Origin: Protopterus annectens
Taxonomy: Eukaryota > Chordata > Ceratodontiformes > Protopteridae
DNA: 64,000 nt
Direction: 5' to 3'
Assembly: GCF_019279795.1 (NCBI RefSeq)
Contig: NC_056745.1
Coordinates: forward strand, 1,492,899,179-1,492,963,178
Shown: piece by piece, positions 1 to 12,039 of the stretch
Layout of the letters: each line of letters begins with the position of its first letter
How positions within the stretch are numbered: the first letter of the stretch is position 1
The notes under the pieces: model-generated
Database searches by the model: none
Seen by the model: the letters and a program-made list of their open reading frames with translations, nothing else
Told to the model about the DNA's origin: nothing
Translations under genes and position numbers: made by a program

Positions 1-255
1 AGCTAGCAGGGGCTGTGGGAGTGCAAAGGGGCTTGCCCCTTGCAAAAAATATTTTCTTTTGTTTTGTTTTAGCATATGCCGATATTTATTCTCAGAGCAC
101 ACACAATAGTTTGCCGACATGCATAATGTCAGTCATTTGATGTCAGCATGATGCACGTTGATATTAGCACTGTTTGACAAACTTAAATCTGTATATGTAT
201 ATCCATATAAAAATGTATATATAAAAAGTGTATGCGTGTGTGTAATATATAATAG
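1..255. other. Unassigned flank left of DIRS-B
   Basis: No coding signal is visible. A GC-rich hairpin-like block lies at about 7-48, where a G run is followed by CTTGCCCC and an A run; a related block occurs at 44975-45036. The rest is AT-rich with short TATA and TG runs. Confidence 0.5.
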
Positions 256-459
256 ATGTCATTCGTGTTTCACTGTTGCAGTCATCACGTTTGGGTTATC
301 CCTGCCAGGGTAGCCCTCAGCCGGCCCGAATAACAGAGACTTAGTATTTCTGCTTCGGTTGTTGTTGTTGCTTGAGGTCTGAAGTCAGGTTGTCAGTAGT
401 ATAAAGTAAAGCAGCCGATACCATTACATCATTCTTTCTTGCTGTGGAGCCTGAAGCAG
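256..459. repeat. DIRS-B left inverted terminal repeat and leader, part 1
   Basis: The terminus beginning at 256 resembles the starts of copies A, C and D. The block including GGGTTATCCCTGCCAGGG is the reverse complement of sequence near 12195-12215. It is cut at 459/460 by DIRS-A, after the leader motif CCTGAAGCAG. Confidence 0.85.
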
Positions 460-645
460 ATGTTCTTAGTGTTTCACTGTTTCAGTCATTACAATTGGGT
501 AATCTGCTGGCAGGTTGCCCTGAGTCGGCCTTAATTCCAAAGTCTCTGTCGGTTGCTGTCTTCTCTTCCATGATATCAGGTCATCAGGGGTATAAAACAT
601 GCAACCGACGCCATTTTCTTTAGTCTTTCTTGCCGTGCGGTGCCT
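460..645. repeat. DIRS-A left inverted terminal repeat
   Basis: It runs from the terminus to the CTTTCTTGCC block. Its reverse complement lies at about 5857-6026. A TATA-like GGTATAAAAC at about 588 could be the promoter core for the element transcript; that role is inferred from position. Confidence 0.85.
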
Positions 646-771
646 GAAGCAGAAGCATTTCGCAAGTGCCGGTTGGCCGACTACTGAAATATTCGAGTTT
701 GAGTTTCAGAATCAATGTCTTCACTAAAGCTAAGTACCCCGTTGGGGAAACTTTTTTCTTGCTTTTTACCG

Positions 772-2545
772 ATGTCAGAAAAAGTTAATTGTATTACTTG
801 TGGAAAGCAAATACCTCATAAGGATTTCCATTTATACTGTATTCCTTGCCTAGGCCCTGATCACAACGTGCCTGGCTGTCCGTTTTGTGCTAGATTCAAC
901 CAATTCACTATTAAGCGTCGGTATATTTTTGCATCTAAGTATTTTGGAAACAGATTTAACTACCCAGAAATGTCGTCTGATAGCAATCCGACTACCGGAG
1001 TACATAAAAAACGCAAAGAAAAGGACAGAGAAAGGCAGTCTAGATCCAAAACTGACGACAAAGCTTCTCCTAAGCCAGTCGCCAGTTCACCGGTACTCAG
1101 TGAGGTGCTTTTGCAGCCCCTGATACCCGCTACCTTCAAGTCGCAGGCCTCTACCGACACCCATGTGGAGACCCGCATGCTGCAAGATACTCAAGGTATT
1201 GGACCGACGGATTTATCTCCCTTGGATGGGTCCGGAGCCGCTGAGCAGGCACAGGCTTCTGAGGTTGTATTCAGACCTCAATATTTATATATCAAACTGA
1301 CGACGGCTGCAAAACCAAAGACAAAGGCAACTTCTAAAACTAAAAAAATTGACGCATGAGCCACGTGCACACATCTCTATGCTTAAAAAACAGATGATCA
1401 AAATGGCTGAAGACCTTATTACCTTGATCAGGGGTACCCATCCCCCTCCAGATAAGAGGCTTAGGCAAGACATTGATTATGAATCTTCAGATCAGGTTTC
1501 TATTTCTTCTGATTCCTCTACTGATCAGGAATTATCTATACCTCCCTATGAGGATTCTGATGCTGAGGAGTCTATTCCATCTGCATCTCCTCCAGAGGAT
1601 TATTCATTTGGAGAAATTTTGCATACTTCGAGGGAGCGTTTTGACTGGGAGAGTCAAGACTTCTCAGAATCAAAAAAGAGGCTCAGGGATTTCCTCCTTC
1701 TCCCCCCTCAGCACAAGCCTTTAGCCATTCCCCGTTTTACACATTGTGGATGATGTGTTTTCGGAGTCAATCTTGACCCCTGACTCCTTACCTCCAGCTC
1801 CCAGTAAGCCTGACAGATACTACAGGGTCCCTGACTCACATAAATTTTTATTTAGAAACTCTCCTGCTGATCCTGAAACTATTTTACAGGGTCCAAAGGG
1901 AGTTAAGGCCTCAACATCAAAAAATCCTACCCCCTCTGATAGAATCAAGGGCACTTGACAGATGGGGGAAAAAAGGTTTATACATCTGCAACCTTAGCAG
2001 TCAGGGCCTTAAACTGTCAGTTTCATATGCTTACGTACCAACAACATGTTATGGGTTTGCTGAAACAGAAAATTGTTGATTTCAGAATGTGAAGAAAATA
2101 AAGAATTGCAAGAATTATTGCATGCAGCTGAACAAGTTGGAAAGCATACTTTGCAATGTTGTTTTGATTCCTTAGAGGCGTCCTGCAGGGCCGCAGTTAC
2201 TGGATCTGTGATTAGGAGGCATGCCTGGTTAAAGGAACAAAATTTGCCTGATCATGTTAAAGCTAAATTGCTAGATGCACCTTTACAGCATGATTCTTGG
2301 TTTGGTATTAAGGCAGAAGAGGTTTTAAAGAAAATGAAAGACAAAGCTAAGTCTATGCAAACTGTTAAAGACTTCTTACAAGTGCAGCCACCAAGATTCA
2401 GTAGACACTGGCCTACAAAAAATGGGTCCTTTCCTGTGTCAGGCAGAGCTCAAAGGGGCAAATCGAGATGCCCAAAGGGTTCTAGATACCAGGCGCAAGA
2501 TTCATACAGGTCAAAGCAATGGGGCGCATCTACCTCCAAATAAGG
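772..2545 (+). pseudogene. DIRS-A gag-like region
   Basis: This is the first coding region of the element, at the position where DIRS elements encode a putative nucleocapsid protein. The natural start is probably MSEKVN at 772, since the same start occurs in the other copies. A Cys/His-rich block follows at once (CITCGKQIPHKD, then CIPC and CPFC), suggesting metal binding. Next come a Lys/Arg-rich stretch, an acidic stretch (PPYEDSDAEESIPSA), and a helical segment containing HTLQC and RRHAWLKEQ. The region is a fossil with several frame interruptions. No structural function has been shown for this family's gag-like protein; the assignment rests on position and similarity among the four copies. 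Confidence 0.8.
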
Positions 2546-2632
2546 AGGAGATAAAGTGCAAACCTACAGAAAACAGTCCCAATGACTTCCCTCTGCCTAC
2601 AGCAAGCACTTACGTTTTGACAGCCACCTTTA

Positions 2633-4370
2633 ATGGGTAAATTAGCACTTTTTGCTCAAAATTGGCAGTTAATAACCCAGGACAAGTGGGTACTAAACAT
2701 AGTATCACAGGGATACAGATTCCATTTCCACACTCTGCCAATGGCAAATGGTTGGCCAGAGGCACAGAAACAGGTTATTTCCCTCATGGATATGGGGGCC
2801 ATTCAACCAGTACCAGAACAAGAAAAAGAGCAAGGTTTTTACTCAAGACTGTTCTTGATACCCAGAAAGGACAAGGCCTGGTGGCCAATACTGGATTTAT
2901 CAATTTTGAACACATGCATGGACATTCCAAAATTCAAAATGCTGACTTTGCAGCAGCTTCTGCCCATGCTGGGCAAGAATGCTTGGCTGGTGACATTAGA
3001 CCAAAAGAGGCATACCTGCATGTCCCAATAAGGCAGTCTTACACAAGATACCTCAGATTCAAGGCTGGCTTAATGCATTACCAATTCTGTGCACTGCCCT
3101 TTGGCTTATCTACTGCGCCCAGGGTCTTTACAAAGTGCCTGGCACCAGTAAATGCATTTTGCAGACAAAGAAGTATACAAATATAGCTTTACTTGGATGT
3201 CTGTCTCATTCAAGCAGAGAACAAGGACACCCTTCTTCGACACCTGGCATTTGTGAAAAGGCTTCTAACATGCCTAGGGTACACAATAAACGAAAATAAA
3301 TCACAACCGGTACAATCTCAAAAGATAACATTCGTGGGTGCAAGCTTGAATACAACTGCCCAGATGGTTTACCTTATGCCAGACAAACAAAGGCAACTGA
3401 TTACTTGCTTCAAAATGATGGCAACAAAAACCCAGTCTTCTGCAAGACAAATTCTGCAGGCTCTGGGCTTCATGGCATCCTGCATCCTACTAATTCCATT
3501 TGCAAGACTGCATATGAGGAAACTTCAATGGCACCTAAAAAGTTTATGGAGTCAACATTCACACAACCCGGAAACAATGATTCCTCTCATTCCCTGCCTG
3601 CAACAGGAGTTTCTATGGTGGGCAAAGGCCTGTCACCAAAACATGGGACAGCCCTTCACTCTACTCCCTGCCAGCCAAACCTTAACAACAGACTCATCAG
3701 ATTATGCCTGGGGGGCCCACATGGCAGGAAGATGCATTCAGGGCATATGGGCAACAAAACAAATGCATCTACATATCAACCAGAAAGAGATGCTAGCTGT
3801 TCAAAATGCCCTAACAGCCTTCATCAGTAATAAAAACAGTAATTCAAGGACTTACTTCATCCAGGACAACTACTGATAAAGACGGACACCACATTTATGT
3901 GGTATGTAAACAAACAAGGGGGTACACACTCATACCCCCTTTGCAGATTAGCCATGGCACTGTGGGACACAGCTTTGACCTACCAAATACATCTTCAAGC
4001 TCAGTTCCTGCCAGGAAAACAAAACACTGGCAGACGATTTAAGCAGAAACCTTATGGATCCTCACGAGTGGAAACTAATCCACAAGTCTTCAGCATGGTA
4101 ACAGAGAAATGGGGGGAGCCCAGACATAGATCTACTTGCCTCTCCTCAAAACTATCAATTGAAAAGTTTCTGCACAAGGACTTATCACAGACAAGCATGG
4201 AAAGTGGGCACCCTATCCTTCAGTTGGAAAAACGCCTTTCCTCCTCTGCCTCTTCTACCCAAGGTCCTCCTAAAAGTCAGACAAGAGAAGCCAAAGATGA
4301 TATTATTTGCCCCAGACTGGCCCCTCCAAAATTGTTACCCAATCCTAAGGAACTTGTCTTAATACCCAGC
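2633..4370 (+). pseudogene. DIRS-A RT, RNase H and methyltransferase-like region
   Basis: Reverse transcriptase signatures appear in the order expected for DIRS, including KFKMLTLQQLLPMLGK, a VPIRQ-type strand and ALPFGLSTAPRVFTKCL. An RNase H segment follows at about 3660-3960 (TDSSDYAWGAHMAG, then KQGGTHSYPL). The last part, at about 4080-4370, corresponds to the methyltransferase-like domain seen after RNase H in DIRS-1-type elements (FPPLPLLPKVLLKVRQEKP). RT and RNase H would make DNA from the element transcript; the role of the last domain is not established. Fossil, several breaks. Confidence 0.88.
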
Positions 4371-4485
4371 ATGGACCTTGCCTCAAAGACCACAGCTACT
4401 GTCCAGCAAAACAATCAGATCCTGCACAATCAACTACAGACTCTAAACCTAGCAGCATGGCTAATCATGCAAACAACACCTCTCA

Positions 4486-5465
4486 GTAAAGTGGTGATGG
4501 ATGTCATTTTGGAAGTCAGAAAGCCTAGTACTAGAAAATCTTATGCTGACAAGTGAAAAAGATTCTGTGCTTGGAATCAAGCACAAGGATCTGATACAAC
4601 AGAACCAAATATTCCTCAGATATTACAATACTTAACTGAGATGCTTGACAAAGGCCCATCTTTCTCATCAATTAAAATCCGTGCCTCTGCCATTTCGGCT
4701 CATTACAATACAGAGCCACCAATCTTTTCTCATCCTTTACTAAAGCAGTATCTTAGGGGAGCCAAAAATTAAAGGCCCCCTAGATCATCACCATTACCTG
4801 CAATTATGTGTTGGAAAAGCTCACCCTGCCTCCATTTGAACCAGCTGCTACCGCTGATATAAAGTTCTTATCATGGAAGACAGCTGTGCTACTAGCAATT
4901 ACTTCAGCAAGAAGAGTTTCAGAGCTACAGGCTCTCATGGCTATAGAGCCTTTTTATCATATGTTACCCGGACAGGGTGTCTCTGAGGACAAATCCTACT
5001 TTTATGCCTAAGGTGGTTTCCAGTGTGGCTCTTAACCAAACAATTCATCTGCCAACCTTTTATCCAAATCCGCAGAACAAAGGGGAGAGAATTCTGCATT
5101 CCTTGGACGTACACAGACAGCTAAGATTCTACTTGAGCAGGACTAAAGCTCTAAGAAAAACTGAGCAATTACTAGTGTCATATGCTGCAGGATCAGAAGG
5201 AAAGGCTATTTCAAAGCAGACAATTTCAAAGTGGATAAGCCACTGCATCCATTACTGCTACTTACACCATGGTAAACTTGTGCCCAAGGGCATTAAGTCT
5301 CATTCCACAAGAACTGCAGCTACTTCAGCAGCCTTTCTCAGAGGAGTACCAACCAAAGACATTCTAGAGGCTGCTACTTGGAGTTCTTGTTCACACCTTC
5401 ACAAAACATTGCCATTTGCCACTGCAGTGCTGCAGGGCCTTATAGCCACACCTAATGCTGTTTAG
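4486..5465 (+). pseudogene. DIRS-A tyrosine recombinase
   Basis: This is the DIRS integration enzyme, a tyrosine recombinase of the phage integrase superfamily. The N-terminal SAM-like part begins near RKPSTRKSYADK. The catalytic part has the first Arg in ITSARRVSELQAL, the HxxR box in SHSTRTAATSAAFLRG, and DILEAATWSS downstream. The region lies just before the internal complementary region, as in the other copies. It is a fossil with a few breaks. Confidence 0.88.
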
Positions 5466-5501
5466 CCCCAGCCTCCCAACCATAGCTTTGGGATTCTACC
5501 A

Positions 5502-5602
5502 AAATGTAATGACTGCAACAGTGAAACACTAAGAACATAGTACAGTTGTGTACACTTAGCATAAATGTAGATGTTAGAGTGTATTCACTGTTGCAGTCCA
5601 GG
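5502..5602. repeat. DIRS-A internal complementary region
   Basis: The first half is the reverse complement of the element's left terminus and the second half is the reverse complement of its right terminus, meeting at 5538/5539 (GAACAT next to AGTAC). This is the hallmark of DIRS elements, thought to template completion of a circular DNA intermediate. Confidence 0.92.
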
Positions 5603-5715
5603 TTACCCTCCCGCCATCCCCCTGTCATTCTGAAGTTTATCTTTCCTTCACTATCTTCTACAACCTATGTGGTTTATTTGCTTGTAGATGAAGGTAAAGT
5701 TTATATTGATGCATG

Positions 5716-5719
<4 letters not shown>

Positions 5720-5752
<33 letters not shown>

Positions 5753-5759
5753 CTATATA

Positions 5760-5820
<61 letters not shown>
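5720..5820. repeat. (TA)n microsatellite in DIRS-A
   Basis: Nearly pure TA repeat, with two short TTTC interruptions, between the internal complementary region and the right terminal repeat. DIRS-C has an expanded TA/TG repeat at the equivalent position. Confidence 0.97.
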
Positions 5821-5856
5821 CATTTTGCTACCTTTTTGGGGGCACCAGACATCGGG

Positions 5857-6071
5857 GCCAAGAAAAACTAAAAAAAAAAATGGCGTCTGCATGTTTTATA
5901 CCCCTGACGACCTGATGTCATGGAAGAGGAGACAGCAGCCGATGCAGGACTCAAGACTTTGTAATTCAGGCCGACTGAGGGCAACCTGCCAGCAGATTAC
6001 CCAAATGTAATGACTGCAACAGTGAATACACTCGAACATCTACATTTATGGTAAGTGTACACAACTGTACT
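5857..6071. repeat. DIRS-A right inverted terminal repeat and terminus
   Basis: The block from about 5857 to 6026 is the reverse complement of the left repeat. The final part up to 6071 is matched only by the internal complementary region. The element ends GTACT before TTCACATGAG of DIRS-B. Confidence 0.85.
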
Positions 6072-6180
6072 TTCACATGAGTGCTGGTTGGCTGCTACCT
6101 GAGTTTTTGTCTCTGAATTGAAGTTGAAGTTTTCTAAGTCTAAGTACCCCATTGGGGATCCTTTTTTCTTGGACTAACCA

Positions 6181-7990
6181 ATGTCAGAAAAAGTTAATTG
6201 TCTCGTCTGTGGAAAGCAAATACCACACCGAGACTTCCACTCTTACTGTGTCACGTTTAGGCCCAGACCATGATGTCCCCTGTTTTTGCTTTTGTGCTTT
6301 GTTCAATGCCAGAACTGTCCATCATCGTGCCCTTATTGCAGTTAGATATTTTTGTTTACAGTCCTTGAATTCCATTATGGCTTTGGTAAGCCATCTTGAC
6401 AGCAGATCTTCCAAAAAAGCTTAGATAGACAGAGACAGGCTGCACAGGTCCAAACCTACCGACAACGCTTCCGTTAAGCTAATCGTCAGTCCTCCAGAAC
6501 TCAGTGAGGTGCTTTTGCACTCCCTGATGCCCACTTCAGTTGATTAGCAGGCTGCTACCGAGACCCTTTGAGTCCTGCATGCCGCAAAACTCTTCTTCGA
6601 CTAAGGATCCTGCGGTTGTCTCTACCTTGGATGGGTCTGGAGCCACTGAGCAAGCACCAGCTTCTGAGGAAGACCTTCGCACTACAAAATCTCAACACAA
6701 ACAGACATCCTCTTTTGCAACTACCGTTTTTTCAGAAAAGTTTCTTAGGTCCAGGGTTCAAACCAAACCCAAGAAACTGACAACCCACTCTCAGGCACCT
6801 GCTACTTTTCCTCAGTCTCAAATGCTTAAAATGGCGGAAGACCTTATGCTGATCAGGGGAAGCCAAGCTACCCCCTCAAAAAGGAAAAGAGATCTGTCTC
6901 CTGTAGATTTGTCTGAACAAGAGTCAGATGAATCTGACTATGAAGACATGCAACCCCTCTCCACTTATGAGGATTCTGATGCAGAGGACTCAATTCTTTC
7001 AGCCTCTCCCCTAGAGAAGATTTACTTTGGGGAAACCCTACATACTTTAAGGGAGCATTTCCAATGGGAGAGTCGGGACTGCCCTCAGTCTAAAAAGATA
7101 CTCAGGGAATTCCTAGATCTTCCGCAACACAGACCCTTGGCCATCCCCCCAGTCCTGGATGTTGTGGAGGATGTTTTCCTTGAATCCAGCTTGACTTCTG
7201 ATGCCCTACCTCCTGCTCCCAGAAAACCAGACAGGTACTATAGAGTCCCTGACTCACAAATATATTTTTAAAAATCCAACAGCTGACCCTGAGGTAATTT
7301 CTCAAGGGCAAAAAGGGATTAAAGCGATCTCTAAGAATCCCACCCCCTAAGACAAGGATTCCCAAGCATTGGACAGAAGTGATAAAATGTATACACCTCA
7401 GTTCTGTTGCTATCAGGGCACTAAATTGTCAGTTCCATATGCTGAAATGTCAGCAACATACCTTGGAACTCCTTAAACAAAAAATGTCTTCCCTTCCTGC
7501 TTGTGTAGAATCTAAAGAGTTACAAGAGTTAATGTATTCTGCAAGTCAAGGAACTAAACACACTTTCCACTGTGGTTTTGACACCCTAGAAGCTTCTTGC
7601 AGGGCAGCAGTCACTGGATGTGTCATTAGAAGACATGCATGGCTTAAGGAACTACCCTTGCCAGACCATGTCAAATCTATATTGTTGGATGCCCTCTTGC
7701 ACAAAGATAACTTACTTGGCACTAAGGCAGAAGAGGTCTTAAAGATGGAAGAAAAAGCAAAATCTATGCAAACAGTTAAGGATTTCTTACAGGTCCAGCA
7801 GGCATTGTCCCTCCAAGCACTGGTCCTTTCCTGCTCCGAGTAAACCAGCCCATCCTAGGCCCTGTGGAAACAGACCCCCAGGCAGCAGCCCCAGGGAATG
7901 CAGAGATCTAAGCAGTGGACTACATCCACTTCAAAACCAGGGAGTTCCAAGCCACCCCCTTATGGTAAGAGCTCACAATGACTCACCCAC
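6181..7990 (+). pseudogene. DIRS-B gag-like region
   Basis: It begins at the MSEKVN homologue just after the leader resumes beyond DIRS-A. A Cys-containing N-terminal block is recognisable but diverged. The acidic stretch (STYEDSDAEDSILSA), the PDRYYRVPDS motif, and the segment with HTFHCGFDTLEASCRAAV are clearly homologous to copies A, C and D. Codon usage is more GC-rich than in the other copies. Fossil with several interruptions. Confidence 0.78.
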
Positions 7991-8039
7991 CCTGCCCACC
8001 TTCACTTTCCCCTAGGAGGAAAACTCAACTTTCACTCAA

Positions 8040-9890
8040 GCACCTGGGCCACCATTGCCAAGGACTAATGGGTTCTGAACATAGTGTCTCAGGGATACAT
8101 ATTTTCCTTCCACACCCTTCCAACCCCAAAAGGGTTCCCAGATCTACCACCAAATCAGTGGGCAGAGGCTCAAAAGCAAATCTTTTCCCTGCTCTGTCTG
8201 AGGGCAGTAGAGCACGTTCCTGCAGAACAGAAAGGCCAAGGCCTCTACTCCAGACTTTTTCTGGTGCCCATAAAAGAAGGCACCTGGGGACCCATCCTCA
8301 ATCTGTCCATTCTAAACACCTTCCTGGTGATCCCAAAATTCAAAATGCTCACCTTCCAGCAGCTGCTACCCATGCTCTCCAAGGACACTTGGCTAGCCAC
8401 CCTAGATCTAAAAGAGACCTACTTCCACATTCCTATCAGGGAATCATGCAGGAAATATCTCCACTTCAGGGCAGGATCTCAACATTTTCATTTCTGTGCA
8501 CTTCCCTTTGGCTAATCTACTGCTACCAGAGTTTTCACAAAATGTCTCGCTCCGGCCATTGCCTTTTGCAGACAAAGAAATATTTAAATTTATCCATACT
8601 TAGACTACCTAATTCAGGCAGACAGCCAGGAAAAGCTGCTCAAGCACCTGGCCTTTGTAAAGACCCTACTAACCTCCTTAGGGTACACAATCAATGAAAA
8701 GAAATCCAGTCAGGTGCCCACTCAAACGTTCATAGGTTGGTACTAGGCTATCAGCCCTAGGGCCTATACAAGCCTAGCCATAACAATTCCCTGGCTATTT
8801 CTTCCCACACTATTTACTTCCCTGGACCCCTGTCTAGCAGAATAATCTTCCTGGGAGCAAGCCTGGACACAGCATCCCAGATGGCATACCTTACACCAGA
8901 GAAACATTTCCCTGACATCTTACTTCTTTCAACTAGCCACCAGGCCTCAGCTTTCTGCAGGGAAGATCCTGCAAGCTCTGGGGTTCATGGCATCTTGCTT
9001 ACTCCTCATTCCATATGCCAGACTGCATATGAGGAAACTTCAGTGGTACCTAAAGAGCCTTTGGTATCAACACTCTCAAGACCTGGAAACTCTTCTACCT
9101 ATAATTCCTTGCCTCAGAAAGGAATTTCTTTGGTGGTCAACAGCATGCTCCCACAACAAGGGACTGCCCTTCTCCCCAGCCCCCACCACCCAGACCCTTA
9201 CCACAGATGTATCGGACTACGCCTGGTGTGCACACCTGGACGGCAGGTGCATACAGGGCCAATGGAGCCCACAACAAATTCCTCTGCACATCAGTCAACA
9301 AGAGATGATGGCTGTGAAGCAGGCCGTGATAGCTTTCAAACCCCTTCTCTCTCCAGGGGTTCTCCTGATCAAAGCAGACAACACCACTGTGGTGTGGTAC
9401 ATCAATAAGCAGGGAGGGACTCACTCCTACCCTCTATGCAGGCTAGCCATGACCCTTTGGCACACAGCCTCTTTCATGCAACTGCACCTGTTAGCACAAT
9501 TCCTACCAGGTACTCTCAACTCTTTGGCAGACCAATTAAGCAGAAACCTTCTGGACCCACATGAGTGGCAACTCAACAGAAGTACCTTCACCCTAATAAC
9601 TCAGAAATGGGGAACCCCAAATGTCGACCTCTTTGCTTCCCACTCCAACCATCAGCTCAGCAAATTCTGCACTAGGGAGTATCACTGCATGGCTTGGAAA
9701 GTGGATGACCTGTCCTTCCCCTAGGTCAGTCTATCAGTCTGTGCCTTTCCTCCGCTACCTCTCACCCCCAGGGTACTGCTCAAAATAAGGGAGGAAAAAC
9801 CAAGGACCATTCTTATAGCTCCAGACTGGCCCCAACAACACTGGTACCCCTTGCTGCGCAGCCTGTTCCTGCTGCTTCCATGGCATCTTC
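8040..9890 (+). pseudogene. DIRS-B RT, RNase H and methyltransferase-like region
   Basis: RT motifs are visible (KFKMLTFQQLLPML, HIPIRESCRKYL, FHFCALPFG). RNase H follows at about 9190-9540 (TTDVSDYAWCAHLDGRC, NKQGGTHSYPL). The methyltransferase-like part is at about 9600-9880 (TPNVDLFASHSNHQL, ILIAPDWPQQHWYPLL). A CR1 tail at 8729-8840 interrupts the RT part. Fossil, several breaks. Confidence 0.86.
8729..8840 (-). mobile_element. CR1 LINE 3'-end fragment inside DIRS-B
   Basis: These 112 bp match the 3' end of the CR1 LINE at 52673-52790 almost base for base (shared landmarks TTCATAGGTTGGTACTAGGC and GGACCCCTGTCTAGCAG). It is a severely 5'-truncated insertion lying within the RT part of the host element; the homologous DIRS-D sequence runs straight across this point. 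Confidence 0.9.
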
Positions 9891-10027
9891 CTCAGATTAT
9901 AAACCTTCTGACCCAGAGGGAAGGGGAATTCATGCATCCCCAATTGCAGACACTCAGTTTGGCAGCTTGGCTTATTCCCTAACCCCAAACCAATCCACCA
10001 TCCTCCATAAACAAGTTCTGAATGTCA

Positions 10028-10778
10028 AACAACCACAAACTAAGAAGTTAAATACTGCAAAACCATGATGCACTGGACTGGAAAAAGAAGAACCTTGGCA
10101 CAAACTTGTAAAAACAAACTCAGTTTAATCCACATAAAGTGCTTTTCATCACAGTGAGTAGTGTGACTTCTATTTCATGCATTTTGAAACTGAGAAGTAT
10201 CACTAGATAGCACCAAATTGTCTTAGTGTAGTACTGTAGTGACAAAGTACATGTTTTGGAACTACAGTGCAGACAAGTTAAAAAGAATGTAATTTTATCT
10301 GTATTTAATACCTGTGTTTAGTATTTGTAATTTCAACTATTAACTATTTGCTATTATTATAGTTTGCAATAGAAAGTTAAATCTATTAAATTTATTCAAA
10401 TTTATTTTATCTATTAAGTATAGATACAAGAACATAAAATTTTAGTATAAAGTCACGGACAGAAAGTACTTTTAAGTATTTAAACTGTTTTCGGGGGGTG
10501 GGGACTTATGGCTATAGAATATATATAATGAATAAAAAATATAATGACTAATGGTTTTAAGTTATTCAATTGTGTATTGTTGCTGAGAAGTTATTTATTG
10601 ATTACTTAATTGTATTATTGAAGCCTTAGTTTCAGTATATAAAGGTAGGAGGTTATTTTGTATTCTTCATCTGAAGAAGTCACAGTACTCACTGTGATGA
10701 AAAGCACTTTATATGGATTAAACTGTTTGTTTTTACAAGTTTGTGCCAAGGTTCTTCTTTGTCCAGTTCAGTGCATCG
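10028..10778. mobile_element. 751-bp fold-back insertion with 15-bp target duplication
   Basis: Arms at 10067-10170 and 10676-10777 are inverted copies of each other. The left arm is preceded by 39 bp with no counterpart on the right. The insertion is flanked by a 15-bp duplication of DIRS-B sequence (AAGTTCTGAATGTCA at 10013-10027 and AAGTTCTGGATGTCA at 10779-10793), one mismatch apart. The arms contain CTGAAGA, a hairpin, GATGAAAAGC and GGATTAAACTG, resembling the 3' ends of Penelope-like elements. There is no coding capacity inside. I infer a short Penelope-derived insertion; a DNA-transposon origin is less likely because of the long target duplication and unequal ends. Confidence 0.7.
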
Positions 10779-11762
10779 AAGTTCTGGATGTCATCCGTGA
10801 GGCCAGATGTCCTAGCACCAGAAAGTCTTATGCAGATAAATAGAAAAGGTTCTGCACCTGGATCCAGGCTAAGGGGGCCAATACGGCACAGCCCTCCATC
10901 CCCCTCATCCTGGATTACCTGGCTGACCTACTACACAGTGGTCTCTCTTTCTCCTCTATAAAATTTCATACCTCAGCTATTTCTGCCCATTTTCTCACAA
11001 CCTTTGATCAAATAGTTCTTCAGAGGGGCTAACAACTTGAGGCCCCCCAGAAGGGCACACCAGCACCAGCTTGGGACCTTAACTTTGTCTTGGAAAAGCT
11101 CACCCTGCCCCATTTGAACCAGCTTCTTCTCCAGAGCTAAAATTTCTCTCCTGCAAGACAGCATTCCTTTTGGCCATTACTTCAGCCAGAAGAGTCTCTG
11201 AGCTGCAAGTACTCATAGCTGTGGAACCCTTCATCATCTTCTATGCAGACAGGGTATCCCTCAGAATGAACCCATCCTTCATGCCCAAGGTGGTGTCCAG
11301 TGTGGCTCTCAACCAATCCATTCATTTGTCCACCTTCTTTCCTAATCCACAGAACAAGGGGAAAGGATTCTTCACTCTCTAGATGTGCACAGACAGCTCA
11401 GATTCTATCTAGACAGGACTAAATCCTTCATAAAGTCTGATGAATTGCTGGTTAGCTTTGCTACAGGGGCAGAAGGCAAAGCCATCTCCAAACAAACCAT
11501 TTCCAAATGGATAGTACACTGCATCCATTTCTGCTACAAACAACACAGAAAGCCTCCCCCCAAGGGGGTCAGGGCTCACTCCACCAGAACAGCCTCCACC
11601 TCTGCAGCTTTCCTCAGAGGAGTCCCCACCAGGGACATCATGGAGGCTGCCACCTGGACATCTGTTCACACTTTTACCAAACATTACCACCTGCCTTTCC
11701 TCTTGAAATCCAGAGCAGGGTTTGCCTCTGCAGTCTTGCAGGGCATGCTAGCCAGCCTGTAG
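10779..11762 (+). pseudogene. DIRS-B tyrosine recombinase
   Basis: It resumes right after the fold-back insertion with the CPSTRKSYADK-type N-terminal motif. The catalytic part shows ITSARRVSELQVL, then AHSTRTASTSAAFLRG (HxxR box), and VHTFTKHYHLPF with the candidate nucleophilic Tyr. The stretch 11385-11762 reads openly and is well preserved for so old a copy. It is followed by the internal complementary region. Fossil overall. Confidence 0.88.
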
Positions 11763-11805
11763 TTTCCTTGACTGCCTCCATCCATTTCCTCAGCTTTGGG
11801 AATCA

Positions 11806-11910
11806 ACCCAAATGTGATGACTACAGCTGTGAAACACGAAGAACATAGTACAGTTGTGTACACTTACCATAAATGTAGATGTTCGAGTGTATTCACTGTT
11901 GCAGTCCTGG
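11806..11910. repeat. DIRS-B internal complementary region
   Basis: Same layout as in copy A, with the junction GAACAT/AGTAC at 11846/11847. Its left half complements the terminus at 256-290. Its right half preserves the design of the right terminus that is not seen past 12216. Confidence 0.9.
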
Positions 11911-12039
11911 TTTCCCTCCCTCCCCCTTTTTTCTCTTTCTCCTTTTATTTCCGTTCTTCCTTGTTCTTCTCTTCCCTTACAAGGGACATATTGGTATTTA
12001 TTTTCCACTGGTGGTGTTCTTCCACCAGAATCTGGCTTC

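Larger units (their letters stand above)
460..6071 (+). mobile_element. DIRS-A: DIRS retrotransposon nested in DIRS-B
   Basis: Both termini are present: it begins ATGTTC and ends GTACT, 5,612 bp in all. The flanks are leader sequence of DIRS-B (CCTGAAGCAG on the left, TTCACATGAG on the right), and no target-site duplication is seen. All DIRS domains are recognisable in order. The ends and the internal complementary region match each other well, so it is younger than B, but it is clearly dead, with about ten breaks across the coding part. The proteins resemble those of copies C and D closely. Confidence 0.93.

Noticed and set aside
10028-10778. Classical terminal-inverted-repeat DNA transposon (MITE)
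   Set aside because: The target duplication is 15 bp, the ends are unequal, and the arms resemble Penelope 3' ends; a MITE would normally have a short fixed duplication and symmetrical ends.
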